Shown piece after piece: positions 44,931 through 53,921 of a DNA stretch of 64,000 nt. Position 1 is the stretch's first letter. Each line of letters starts with the position of its first letter. The translations under genes were made by a program, and so were the position numbers. The notes under the pieces were generated by a model, which was not told the origin of the DNA, did not search any database, and saw only the letters and a list, made by a program, of their open reading frames with translations. The stretch spans positions 2,274 to 66,273 of the forward strand of contig NZ_KB893389.1 in assembly GCF_000374085.1 (NCBI RefSeq). The letters are read 5' to 3'. The DNA is from Spirosoma spitsbergense DSM 19989. GTDB lineage: Bacteria > Bacteroidota > Bacteroidia > Cytophagales > Spirosomataceae.

Positions 44931-47351
44931 TTGTATTTTCAGCCATTTCTCAAAGAGAGAGACTAGTGACTTTACAACAATGGGTTTTGTCATAAAATCA
45001 TCCATACCCGCTGCCAGACACTTCTCTCGTTCTCCTTTTACAGTGGTAGCCGTCAGGGCAATGATCGGAACCTGATGAGACGGGTCCAATTGCCGAATAA
45101 GCTGTGTAGCTTCATACCCATTCATACCCGGCATTTGGATATCCATCAAGACCAGGTCTGGTCGTTGCTTACTGAACAGGTCTACTGCCTCACGCCCATT
45201 ACCAGCCTCCAGGATCTGTGCATGGGGTATTAGTCTTATAACGATAGTTTTAACCAGCAACTGATTTATCTTGTTGTCTTCAACCACCAATATGCTGATG
45301 GCATGCCTGCCAACCTGAACCGGCGTGTTAGTATCCATAGACAAAAGACTATCGTTTGGCTGGCTTAAGTGGGATAAAGCATGGAACAAGTCCTTCATTT
45401 TAACCGGCTTCACCAAACGCTGATTGATCGCCAATGACTCACTCGCTTTAATCAGGCGTTCATCATCCGATGAGCTATGCAGGAGAATAATGGCTTGTTG
45501 ATTGGTAACCGAGGAGAAATTTCCCCGGATTTTTTCAATGGTTTCCAGGCCGTCCATAAAAGGCATATGGTAATCCATCAGAATCACATCATACGGCCCA
45601 TGCTTAGCTAGCAGTTGAAGGGCCTCGAAACCATTTCTGGCTTCATCAACACTAATTTGTTTTAATAAAAATAGTTGCCGTAAAATCAGACGATTGTTTT
45701 CATTATCATCGACAATCAGTACATGCTTAAGTAAAGTAGTATCCGGCCAGTGAATCGGATCACCGGTGGCTGTTTTAAGCCGTAGGTCGAACGAAAAGCA
45801 GCTTCCTTTTCCGGGTTCGCTCACCAGGTCAAGACGGCTGCCCATCAAGCCCAGCAATTTATTGGAGATGGTCAGGCCAAGCCCGGTTCCTCCATATTTT
45901 TTTGTCGTTGAGGCATCCTCCTGCGAGAAAGCATCAAAGATGCGCGCCTGCATGTCAGCTTTAATGCCAATACCCGTATCTCTCACTTCAAAACGGAAGG
46001 TGACATTTTCCTGGGCAGGATCGGTTAACGGCTTTATTTTTAGTTCAACTTCTCCTTTCTCGGTGAATTTGATGGCATTGCCCAGTAAATTGGTCAGGAT
46101 CTGCTTTAAGCGCACAGAGTCCGTATAAATAAACCGGGGCAAATCGGCGGGCAAATTCAATAGCACTTCAAGCCCCTTATGCTGAGCCTGATACGTAATA
46201 ATATCGGCGGCCTGGCTACTGATTTCGTAGATATCTATTTTCTCCATAGCCAGTTCCAGTTTACCCGCTTCAATTTTAGAAAAGTCCAGAATATCATTGA
46301 TAATGCTTAATAACGCATTGGCCGATTGGTCGACAATGGACAGATACTGATGCTGGGTTTCGTTGAGCGCTGTTTTCAGAACCAGGTCGGTAAAACCGAT
46401 TACCCCGTTCAGCGGGGTCCTGATTTCATGGCTCATATTGGCCAGGAATTCGGATTTAGCGACGCTGGCCTGTTCAGCCTGTTGCTTGGCTTTTTGCAAT
46501 TCCTCCCGTTGTAGACAGGATTCGGTAACATCCCGGGCAATCGCAAACAGATAGCCCGTTCCCGGCTCGGGTGTAGCGACCCATTGCAGATGGCGGTAAG
46601 AACCATTTTGACACTGGAAGCGGTGGGTAAACGTGATGGCTATGTTACCCATCCTTAACTGATTGAGTTCCTGTTGCGTGGCTAATCGGTCATCAGGGTG
46701 AACCAACTCAAAAAAAGACGTGGCTAACAGGTAGTCTTCATCCCAGCCTACTACCTGATGAAAAGCTGGATTTATTTTTTTGAGATACCCGTCGGTACCA
46801 GCGACGAAAATCAAATCATTGGAGAGCGTAAAAAGACGATCAAAATAGGCCAGTTCCTGTTTTTGACGGTTTTCAACGATAAGCGTTATGGCGATGTCAC
46901 CCAACATCACCAATGCCTTCTGTTGAGGTTCTGTAAGCTTTCTGGGTGTGCGATCGATTACGCAAAGTGTGCCTAAAGCATATCCATCAGGGTCAACCAG
47001 CGGATATCCGGCATAAAATCGGATGTTGGGGCCGGATGTGACTAATGGATTTTCCTTAAAGCGAACATCCTGTACGGCATCTTCCACCTCAAAGATGTGG
47101 CTATCCAAAATAGCGTACCGGCAAAAAGCCACATCCCGACTGGTTCCCTCTTCTTCCATGCCTACCCGCGATTTGAACCATTGTCGCTCCTTATCAAGCA
47201 ACGTGACGAGTGAGATCGGTGTCTCACAAATCAGTGATGCCAAGTCAGTGAGTCGATCGAAAGCCTTATCAGGCAGTGTATCCAGAATTTGATACCGGTG
47301 TAAAGCTTCTAATCGCTTCGTCTCGTTAGGGGGAATCAGGGAAGATGTCAC
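44904..47351 (-). CDS. Hybrid sensor histidine kinase with two receiver domains
   Basis: 815 residues. Order: GAF domain (about 20-165), PAS (about 175-285), HisKA with phosphoacceptor His near residue 305 (FLANMSHEIRTPLNG), HATPase (LKQILTNLLGNAIKFTEKG; KYGGTGLGLTISNKLLGLMG), receiver 1 (VLIVDDNENN, Asp about 593 in VILMDYHMP) and receiver 2 (LVVEDNKINQ, Asp about 735 in LVLMDIQMPGMNG). No membrane helix, so it senses a cytoplasmic signal. The C-terminus (KIQPVEKQVID) is probably shortened: HPt coding sequence continues out of frame. Neighbouring insertion-sequence debris suggests past rearrangement. Confidence 0.95.
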   Translation of the reverse strand: MTSSLIPPNETKRLEALHRYQILDTLPDKAFDRLTDLASLICETPISLVTLLDKERQWFKSRVGMEEEGTSRDVAFCRYAILDSHIFEVEDAVQDVRFKENPLVTSGPNIRFYAGYPLVDPDGYALGTLCVIDRTPRKLTEPQQKALVMLGDIAITLIVENRQKQELAYFDRLFTLSNDLIFVAGTDGYLKKINPAFHQVVGWDEDYLLATSFFELVHPDDRLATQQELNQLRMGNIAITFTHRFQCQNGSYRHLQWVATPEPGTGYLFAIARDVTESCLQREELQKAKQQAEQASVAKSEFLANMSHEIRTPLNGVIGFTDLVLKTALNETQHQYLSIVDQSANALLSIINDILDFSKIEAGKLELAMEKIDIYEISSQAADIITYQAQHKGLEVLLNLPADLPRFIYTDSVRLKQILTNLLGNAIKFTEKGEVELKIKPLTDPAQENVTFRFEVRDTGIGIKADMQARIFDAFSQEDASTTKKYGGTGLGLTISNKLLGLMGSRLDLVSEPGKGSCFSFDLRLKTATGDPIHWPDTTLLKHVLIVDDNENNRLILRQLFLLKQISVDEARNGFEALQLLAKHGPYDVILMDYHMPFMDGLETIEKIRGNFSSVTNQQAIILLHSSSDDERLIKASESLAINQRLVKPVKMKDLFHALSHLSQPNDSLLSMDTNTPVQVGRHAISILVVEDNKINQLLVKTIVIRLIPHAQILEAGNGREAVDLFSKQRPDLVLMDIQMPGMNGYEATQLIRQLDPSHQVPIIALTATTVKGEREKCLAAGMDDFMTKPIVVKSLVSLFEKWLKIQPVEKQVID

Positions 47352-47698
47352 TAATTAATTGTCTAGTTATCTAAGGTGCTAAATTAAAAACTATATATTA
47401 TATATACTCATTATACGGTAACAAAGATAGAAGTAGTTTCCTATTTCAGTCTCTATTTCAGATAAACTTTGTAGTGAGTGCTTGTTGCAAAAGGGCAAAT
47501 TTGTATGACAAGCAACAAGAAGCCCCTCAGGCCAGAATATATTCCTGGCTTAATTTCCGTTGCTGACGTTCCCGAATCAGCACATGGTTTGAGTCGAAAA
47601 GGCGCATCTCAATGCGTTGTTCCTTACCGACTTCTGACGAAAGTGGATTTGACTTTTTTTGGGGTGCCCCTAACCCCGACCATCTCACATCTTAAGTT
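47352..47698. other. Gap with a possible small ORF
   Basis: 347 bases between the kinase start and the AraC-type gene. The first 100 are AT-rich and should hold the kinase promoter. On the minus strand a 53-codon frame with GTG start (47527-47688) encodes SSEVGKEQRIEMRLFDSNHV and ends QRKLSQEYILA. It has protein-like composition, but I cannot identify it, and it may be the 3' end of a lost gene. Confidence 0.35.
47422..47429 (-). promoter_or_regulatory. Possible -7 box for the hybrid kinase gene
   Basis: TATCTTTG on the minus strand matches the Bacteroidota TAnnTTTG consensus, about 70 bases before the kinase start at 47351. A -33 TTG is not evident at the normal spacing. Confidence 0.3.
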
Positions 47699-48274
47699 TT
47701 ACAGAAACAGTAGTACCTCATTGTGAAGAGCTTCCCGGTGCTGAGCCTTAATTTGTTTAAAAAAAGTAGGGGTTAGGCCGGTGACCTTTTTGAACTGATT
47801 GGATAAATGTGCCACACTGCTGTAATGCAGTTTGTACGCTATCTGGCTAAGACTCAGTTCATCATACAGCAGCAGTTCTTTCACCTTCTCAATACGCTGA
47901 AGGATAAGGTACTGCTCAATGGTACTACCCGTCACCTGAGAAAACAGGTTGGACAGGTAGTTATAATCATAGTCGAGTTTTTTACTGATATACTCAGAGT
48001 TTTTTAGTTTAGATGGTGAGTCTGTGTACTCTACCATGTTAAGAACCGTGGTTTTTATCTTTTCAATCAGGATGGCTTTTTTATCGTCCATTAGTTCGAG
48101 TCCCGATACCAATAAAGCGATTTTCAATTGGTCACGCTGCTTAGCGGTAATAGCTTCCTTGAGCTCTACTTCACCTAATTTCACTACGCTGTAAGCCAGT
48201 CCAAGTTGATACAGGATTGCCTGCACAATTAGTTTACAGCGTCTGGTAACCATGTATTTGATGTAGAGTTTCAT
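47699..48274 (-). CDS. Small AraC-type regulator with HMA-like N-terminal region
   Basis: 191 residues from the ATG at 48274 (MKLYIKYMVTRRCKLIV); the longer frame upstream runs into transposase debris. The C-terminal half is an AraC helix-turn-helix domain (LDYDYNYLSNLFSQVTGSTIE; LSLSQIAYKLHYSSVAHLSNQFKKVTGL). The N-terminus resembles the short heavy-metal-associated-like beta-alpha-beta unit that precedes this HTH in Bacteroidota regulators, which normally reads MVCxRC. Here it is MVTRRC, so the first Cys of the pair is lost. Targets are unknown; it could regulate the kinase region. Confidence 0.82.
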   Translation of the reverse strand: MKLYIKYMVTRRCKLIVQAILYQLGLAYSVVKLGEVELKEAITAKQRDQLKIALLVSGLELMDDKKAILIEKIKTTVLNMVEYTDSPSKLKNSEYISKKLDYDYNYLSNLFSQVTGSTIEQYLILQRIEKVKELLLYDELSLSQIAYKLHYSSVAHLSNQFKKVTGLTPTFFKQIKAQHREALHNEVLLFL

Positions 48275-48429
48275 GTTGGTAGTTGTTTGGACGAACTGGT
48301 AACTGCTTTGAGCAGGTTCGAAAGGCAGGAGAAGGGAAAGTAATAGAATAGGTGGGTGAATATGCTCGCTGAACTGTGTCAGCGGGGTTAATCGAAGCGA
48401 TGGTGTTTGATCGCTCCTCAAAGATAGCG

Positions 48430-48567
48430 GACTCTAAAAAGTGCTTGAGCAAGGGCACGAATAGTCCGTTTTCGCCCGTCAATGGTTTTCCTTCGTAGAG
48501 GCCGGCACGGACCGCCCCGCTTGGTAGCCGCTTGTTTGAAGGACTCGAAATCAAATTGGTCAGTCAT
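48430..48567 (-). mobile_element. IS256-family transposase N-terminal fragment, frameshifted
   Basis: An ATG at 48567 begins MTDQFDFESFKQ, the usual start of IS256-family transposases in this phylum. After a frameshift near 48520 the next frame continues GLYEGKPLTGENGLFVPLL and KHFLESA, again matching the family, and then the similarity stops. The remaining 350 or so residues are missing. It lies just upstream of the small AraC-type gene. Confidence 0.7.
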
Positions 48568-48648
48568 GATAGTGCAGATAAAAGATTTTTCTTTTCCCCG
48601 GCTCCGGCCGCCCGGTTCTATTCACCCCATGGCCTGACACAGTTCAGC

Positions 48649-48724
48649 GATTGTTAAGCAGTAAAAACATATAGGGGGCAGATTCTCAAACCTGCCCCCT
48701 ATATGTTTTTACTGCTTAACAATC
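48649..48724 (-). terminator. Very long hairpin terminator overlapping a stop codon
   Basis: Arms 48649-48681 and 48692-48724 pair perfectly over 33 bases around a 10-base loop. The inner part (GGGGGCAG stem, then TATATGTTTTTAC) looks like a Rho-independent terminator for the metalloprotease gene. The outer part of the right arm contains that gene's last codons and stop (48709), and its complement lies across the loop. Ordinary terminators are much shorter. Confidence 0.8.
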
Positions 48725-51096
48725 CGTCGCCTGAATACGGCTTCTCCCATTCGTATCTCCACGAAGTATACACCGCTGGGAGCGTATTTGAGGTCGAGGG
48801 GTTGCTGGAAGGTGTCCGTTGTTTTCTGGTGCGCTTGCTGGACGATTTCCGTACCTGCCACCGTACGAACGCCCAGTGTGAGAACACCGCGCAGCGGGCT
48901 GCTGAAAGACACCATCATCTGCCCATCGCTGGGGTTGGGCGTTACCTGAAGGGCCTGTTCCGCCAAGGGCGTGGTAGCCGTGACCGCACCCACCCGAACA
49001 TTCACCGTTACCACTGCCGAGGTGCTGCACAGGTCCGTACCCGTACCAGAAACGGTATAGGAAGCCGTTTGGGTAGGCTGAGCCACGACCTGAGGACCAA
49101 GCGTGGCGTTCAGGGCTGGTCCCGTCCAGGTGTACAGACCCGCACCCCGTGCATTGAGCGTAACCGTTTCGCCGGGGTTGATGAATATAGACGAAGCCGC
49201 TACCTGCACCGAGGACTTCTGTCCAACACGGGCCGTAATATCGTGCGCTACGTTCAGGCCCAGGCTATCCGCATAGCGCAGCCAGTTGCCCTGCCGGTTT
49301 TGCTGCCACGAGGTGGCAAACAGCGACTGACCGTTTTTAGTCGTGATAACGGCCACAGTATCACCCGATGCGTACGGAAACGAGACACCGACATGGAAGG
49401 GTAAGCCACTGACCGGTACATTCCGGTCGAAGGTCACGGTGGTAGCCCGGTTAGCGGCTACGTCCGCCAGAATATCGCGCAGGGGTACATCTTTCTGGCC
49501 CAGAATAGCACCGGGACCATTTTGAAAACCGCGCCCGTTCCAGACCGTTACCGTTACAACCGATTCGCTGGTGGCCCCTTTGGCGGCTTTGGCAACCCCG
49601 AATTTCAGGGCGGCTCCGGCCAGGTTCAGGTAGCCCAGTTTGTTGGCAAAAAACTCGGAAACAGCCTGTACCCGGCGACCATTCTGTCCGGCCACATACC
49701 CAATCCGACTGGTATCGCGCAGGATGGTGGGCGTGCCATTGAAGTTAGTAATATCCGTGCAAAGCCCCTGATTCAATACTTCAATGTATTGGGAGCGCAC
49801 CAAAGGCTCTGACTGACCGGCTGCGTTGGAAACAACTAATCTTACGCCAAAAACACCCGGCTGCGAATACGTAACGACGGGATTCTGCTCGTTGGACGTA
49901 GCGGGTGTCCCGCCTTCGAAGGTCCAGGACCAGGCCGTTGGAAAACCGCTGGAGAGGTCGTTGTACCGAACCGAGCCACCCAGCAACACCTGTTGTGCTT
50001 CGGCCCGGAAGTTAGCCACGGGAATGGTAGCTACTACAGAACCACATACACCAGAGGTGAGCAGGCTGCTCCGGCGCGGGCTGATGTCCATCACCGCCCG
50101 CATCCGGGCTTTCTGACTTAGCGTGAAGATGTTCATACACGCATCGTTCGAATAGTCCATGTAATCCTGCACCAGATTCGTGGCACCACAACTGACCTGC
50201 CCGATTGGGCATCCCTGACTGGCCGCTGCCTGCGGGGGAGTGTCATCGCAAAAATCATCGCCACAATTGGCATCGCCCCAGATGTGGCGTAACCCCAGCC
50301 AGTGCCCCGTTTCGTGGGTCATGGTGCGGCCCAGGTTATAGGTACTACGCATGGTGGGAAAGTTCCCCTTCTCCGAATTTCCGAAGGAACGGTAATCAAT
50401 AACGACCCCATCCGTACTGGCCGGGCTATCGGTAGGAATACCGGGCAGATTGGATTTGCTGGGAAACTGCGCGTATCCCAACACTGACCCACCCCCGGCT
50501 ACCGGTTCGTTCAGGTCCACAACCCATACGTTATAGTATTTATCCGGGTCCCAGTAGGTGCTGGGTTTTAGCACGCCTTCTATATCATTGCGATTCCAGT
50601 TGGCCCGTGCGCCGTTGTACCGGTCGATACCCGGTTCGGCCATGGGCCTCCCCTGCCGGTCCAGAACGGCGGCACAAAATTCAATTTCAATGTCGGCTCC
50701 GATGGCGTTGGTGTTGAAGCCCCGCGTATTAGGGCGCCGACGGAAATCTTCATTCAGGGTTGCAATTTGCGACTGCACCTGCGCCTGACTTAGATTTCGC
50801 CCGGCTCCCACCGCTTCGCCGTTGTGTACGACATGAACGATAATGGGAATGGTAATAACGGGAGCGGCAGGCAACCGGCCCGACTTCATTTGCTGGTTGA
50901 TGATCGTTATCCGTTGCTGTAATTCCCGCTCAAAATCGTTGAGCGCTCCAAGCTCGGGATGGCGCGCCCGCAACAGGCTATCCATTTCCATGGTCACACA
51001 CTGCTGGGTAACCGGCAACGTTTGTGTTTTTACCTGGGCCTGCACCAACGGGTTGAGTAACGTGAGCAGCAACAGGCTAAGTAGTAGTCTGAACAT
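48709..51096 (-). CDS. T9SS-exported M43 family zinc metalloprotease
   Basis: 795 residues from the ATG at 51096 (MFRLLLSLLLLTLLNPLVQAQ), chosen for its signal peptide and 4-base spacing from the gene before it. The zinc motif HETGHWLGLRH (HExxHxxGxxH, about residue 257) is followed by GDDFCDDTP and the Met-turn region DYMDYSNDACMNIFT, typical of the pappalysin (M43) family. Then come a PKD domain (WSWTFEGGTPATSNEQNP) and a C-terminal T9SS sorting domain (VTPNPSDGQMMVSF ... GVYFVEIRMGE). It should be displayed or secreted and cut extracellular protein. It ends the operon of SusC, SusD and two lipoproteins. Confidence 0.93.
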   Translation of the reverse strand: MFRLLLSLLLLTLLNPLVQAQVKTQTLPVTQQCVTMEMDSLLRARHPELGALNDFERELQQRITIINQQMKSGRLPAAPVITIPIIVHVVHNGEAVGAGRNLSQAQVQSQIATLNEDFRRRPNTRGFNTNAIGADIEIEFCAAVLDRQGRPMAEPGIDRYNGARANWNRNDIEGVLKPSTYWDPDKYYNVWVVDLNEPVAGGGSVLGYAQFPSKSNLPGIPTDSPASTDGVVIDYRSFGNSEKGNFPTMRSTYNLGRTMTHETGHWLGLRHIWGDANCGDDFCDDTPPQAAASQGCPIGQVSCGATNLVQDYMDYSNDACMNIFTLSQKARMRAVMDISPRRSSLLTSGVCGSVVATIPVANFRAEAQQVLLGGSVRYNDLSSGFPTAWSWTFEGGTPATSNEQNPVVTYSQPGVFGVRLVVSNAAGQSEPLVRSQYIEVLNQGLCTDITNFNGTPTILRDTSRIGYVAGQNGRRVQAVSEFFANKLGYLNLAGAALKFGVAKAAKGATSESVVTVTVWNGRGFQNGPGAILGQKDVPLRDILADVAANRATTVTFDRNVPVSGLPFHVGVSFPYASGDTVAVITTKNGQSLFATSWQQNRQGNWLRYADSLGLNVAHDITARVGQKSSVQVAASSIFINPGETVTLNARGAGLYTWTGPALNATLGPQVVAQPTQTASYTVSGTGTDLCSTSAVVTVNVRVGAVTATTPLAEQALQVTPNPSDGQMMVSFSSPLRGVLTLGVRTVAGTEIVQQAHQKTTDTFQQPLDLKYAPSGVYFVEIRMGEAVFRRRIVKQ

Positions 51097-51100
51097 ACAC

Positions 51101-51595
51101 CTATTTGGTCGTAACGGGGTTGAACGTAAACCGATAGCTGGCATTGATATCCGGGAAATAGTATTCAACCGTCATGGTCTGGGCCGTCAGGTTTTTTATT
51201 TTCCAGGGATATACCCCATTGAGCAACGGAATGTAAAACTGTAGCGACGCATTGGCATTGACCAGCGTCCAGGTATCCGTTACGTATATATCCGGGTCGC
51301 TCGCATTACATTTTGTGGCTCCCTCACTGGCTTCAAACTTATGCTCCGCATCGGCGTAAAACGTCAGCAAGTCGTCGGTGATGCAGGGATTTGCATTGAG
51401 TTGATTTACCGGAATTACCGACGAGGCATTGCCATCGTCGATAATCTGTATCGAGACCATTTTCCAGGTCTTCTTCTCCGTTCCTGTCAGCAATTGCGAG
51501 TAGGTTGGAATGACGGGTTCAATCTGTTGAGAACAGCCACCAAGTAGCCAGCCAACCACCCCCGGAATTAGTAAAAAGCGTATAAACTGTCGCAT
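51101..51595 (-). CDS. Small lipoprotein, lipocalin-like
   Basis: 164 residues with signal peptide and lipobox (GWLLGGCSQQ), followed by a beta-rich domain (KKTWKMVSIQIIDDG; LLTFYADAEHKFEASEG; LQFYIPLLNG; MTVEYYFPDINASYRFTF) of the kind often described as lipocalin-like in Bacteroidota. It is between the Calx-beta lipoprotein and the metalloprotease, separated by 30 and 4 bases. Probably a cell-surface accessory binding protein of the SusC/SusD complex. Confidence 0.7.
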   Translation of the reverse strand: MRQFIRFLLIPGVVGWLLGGCSQQIEPVIPTYSQLLTGTEKKTWKMVSIQIIDDGNASSVIPVNQLNANPCITDDLLTFYADAEHKFEASEGATKCNASDPDIYVTDTWTLVNANASLQFYIPLLNGVYPWKIKNLTAQTMTVEYYFPDINASYRFTFNPVTTK

Positions 51596-51625
51596 CCTGT
51601 CGAATCGTTAAAGGTCAATTATTCC

Positions 51626-52486
51626 TCACTGGGGCGTATAGGTCTGGGTGTAGGTAAGGGTCGTATCTTTGGTGCTGCTGAGTGCCAGCGTAAACCGAAG
51701 ATTCAGCGTAATCTTGCGATCTTTAGGGTTCCAGGCACCGGTTCCCGCTATTTTATCCGTCGGCCCCAGTTCCGGATTGGTTTGCGAGGGTACCGTCAGC
51801 GAATTATCACCATTGTCGATAAAGGTTAGCGTTGGACGCTGGGCGTCGAAACTCAGGAACGGAATAACGAGGTTCCAGTTGCTCAGGAGGTAGTTTTTAC
51901 AATCGGTGCTGGTAATCTGAATGTTCGGCACGGTGGCGGTCTGCGCACCATATCGCTGGGTTCCCGTGTACGTGCCGCCGAACAGACAGTCGTCCTGAAT
52001 GACGAAGGTTAGCTGTTTCCCCACGATGTTATTCTTCCCAAACCCAACCTGTAAAGTGCTGGGCGTAACACTGGTCAGCGTAAACGTGAGCGACTGCGAT
52101 TCGAGGATGTTGTTGGCGTTATTGATGAGTTTCAGGACAATATTTCCCGTACTCTTATTGGCCGGAATAACCACTTTTCCTTCAGTACTCTGAATAGTAT
52201 AATCTCTGCCCGCCCGGGCGGTGCCACTCACGGTATAATTGATGGTGATGGGTTCGGCCAGAATTGGCCCAACGTTGTGTACCTGAATGGGAATAGGCTG
52301 GCTGTAACTCTCTTTGTAGGTAACCAGTGTATCCGTGAACCGGACAAAATAGGGTCCTTCGAAGACGCGGTTGACGTCACTGGTTTCGCAAGCAACCGAT
52401 AGCCAGCCAATGAGCGCAACGGCAATCCCCATTAGCCCCCAGTGGCTTATTCGCTGTAGAAAGGTATGTTTTGTTTCTTTTTTCAT
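51626..52486 (-). CDS. Surface lipoprotein with Calx-beta-like domain
   Basis: 286 residues with signal and lipobox (LIGWLSVACETSD). The N-terminal half (GPYFVRFTDTLVTYKESY; VSGTARAGRDYTI; SLTFTLTSVTPSTLQVGFG) resembles Calx-beta and DUF4843-type domains found in SusC/SusD operons, with GTARAGRDY in the Calx-beta turn. A second beta domain begins at CLFGGTYTGTQRYG. It is 27 bases after SusD, and is probably an accessory surface glycan- or peptide-binding protein. Confidence 0.72.
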   Translation of the reverse strand: MKKETKHTFLQRISHWGLMGIAVALIGWLSVACETSDVNRVFEGPYFVRFTDTLVTYKESYSQPIPIQVHNVGPILAEPITINYTVSGTARAGRDYTIQSTEGKVVIPANKSTGNIVLKLINNANNILESQSLTFTLTSVTPSTLQVGFGKNNIVGKQLTFVIQDDCLFGGTYTGTQRYGAQTATVPNIQITSTDCKNYLLSNWNLVIPFLSFDAQRPTLTFIDNGDNSLTVPSQTNPELGPTDKIAGTGAWNPKDRKITLNLRFTLALSSTKDTTLTYTQTYTPQ

Positions 52487-52513
52487 GTTTTTGTGGGCAA
52501 ACGAGCCGTTGCG

Positions 52514-53887
52514 TTAGTAACCAGAATTTTGGGTCAGCGCGGTGTTTAGCTGGGTTTCCCGCTGGGGTATGGGCCACAGTTCGTAGTGGCTGTCCCAGTT
52601 AGGCGAAAAGGCCGACATTACGGCTTGTGCCCGGCCCGTTCTGACCAGGTCGTACCACCGTTGTCCTTCAAATGCCAGTTCGTACACCCGCTCCCGCTCT
52701 ACGGCCAGCAATACATCAGCCTGCGCCGTGAGGGTTATGGCCGGGGCTTTGGCCCTGGTGCGCAGTATATTCAGATCAGCAACGGCGCCGGTGGCTCCCG
52801 TCAGTTTGCCCTGCTGCGCCCGTGCTTCGGCCCGAATCAGGTATAGTTCTGCCAGCCGCATATACACGATATTGTTGTTATCTTCCGATGCAGTGCCGTA
52901 TTTTCGAACGGTCCAGCCATTATCACTAGCCCGTTGCTGCTGGGCGTTAAAGGTAATAGTCTGGCTCCGCGTACCGGCTTCGGTCGAGATGAGTGCAGCC
53001 ACCAACTGGTTCGACGGGATAACCTCCCGTCGGCCAACGAGCAGGTTGTTCAGACCGGTAGCCGACGTTCCGGGGTCGTCACTCAAACTATAGCCCACTT
53101 CCAGGACGGATTCAGCCGTAAAATCTTTGGTGATAACGTCCGAATAATTGGTCAACAGCGTATATACGCCAGAGCTGATTACCTGCGTGGCGAGGGCTTC
53201 GGCCTGCGCCCAGTTTTTCTGATACAGGTAAAAACGGGCCATAGCCGCCCGGCAATTGACTTTATTCAGATACGTGGCGTTGGTGGTAGCGTTCGTCGAA
53301 GCCGAGGTAACATCCGGCAAATCGGTCAGCGCGGCCTGATAATCGGCTAGTACCGAAGCCAGAATATCAGCTTTAGCCGTGCGGGCTATCTGGGTGTTGG
53401 TCTGGTTATCGGTAGTGGTTACTTTGGGAATGTCGCCGTAGGTATAAGCCCCGATAAAATTAGCCCAGCCACGCATAAACCGGGCTTCGGCCAGTACCTG
53501 TTTCCGCACGTCGTCTTTAACCCCACTAACGTTCGGTAGCCGCTCCAGAATAAAATTAGCCACGTAAATGGTGCTGAACAGGTTATTCCAAAGAACATCT
53601 ACCACGCCATTGGTAGACGTAATTCGTTTGGTACCAAACTGAATGTAGTCGTTAAACGTACCATTCGCCTGGATATAATCGGCCGTAAAATCGCCTGCAA
53701 TCATAGTAGAGGCACCCATACTGCGAAACGCATTGTACAGGCCAATCCGAACGGGCTGCACATCGTTGGGTTCGTTCAACACCAGATCATCGACCAGCAG
53801 ATCGACTGGTTTAGGCTCCAGTATCTGCTGGCATGAGGCCAGAATGGCGAGTGTCAGAACGATACTATATCGAAAGAAACGAATCAT
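52514..53887 (-). CDS. SusD/RagB family nutrient-binding lipoprotein
   Basis: 457 residues from the ATG at 53887 (MIRFFRYSIVLTLAILASC); the frame extends 15 codons further but the lipobox decides the start. SusD body: EARFMRGWANFIGAYTYGDIPK; MRLAELYLIRAEARAQQG; VERERVYELAFEGQRWYDLV; ELWPIPQRE; ending LTQNSGY. Closer to the RagB type of protein/peptide uptake systems than to the long glycan SusDs in this window, judged only by its size and neighbours. It pairs with the SusC 34 bases upstream. Confidence 0.92.
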   Translation of the reverse strand: MIRFFRYSIVLTLAILASCQQILEPKPVDLLVDDLVLNEPNDVQPVRIGLYNAFRSMGASTMIAGDFTADYIQANGTFNDYIQFGTKRITSTNGVVDVLWNNLFSTIYVANFILERLPNVSGVKDDVRKQVLAEARFMRGWANFIGAYTYGDIPKVTTTDNQTNTQIARTAKADILASVLADYQAALTDLPDVTSASTNATTNATYLNKVNCRAAMARFYLYQKNWAQAEALATQVISSGVYTLLTNYSDVITKDFTAESVLEVGYSLSDDPGTSATGLNNLLVGRREVIPSNQLVAALISTEAGTRSQTITFNAQQQRASDNGWTVRKYGTASEDNNNIVYMRLAELYLIRAEARAQQGKLTGATGAVADLNILRTRAKAPAITLTAQADVLLAVERERVYELAFEGQRWYDLVRTGRAQAVMSAFSPNWDSHYELWPIPQRETQLNTALTQNSGY

Positions 53888-53921
53888 GTTGCAATTGTTA
53901 TCTTCGCCCGTGGGGCATTTA

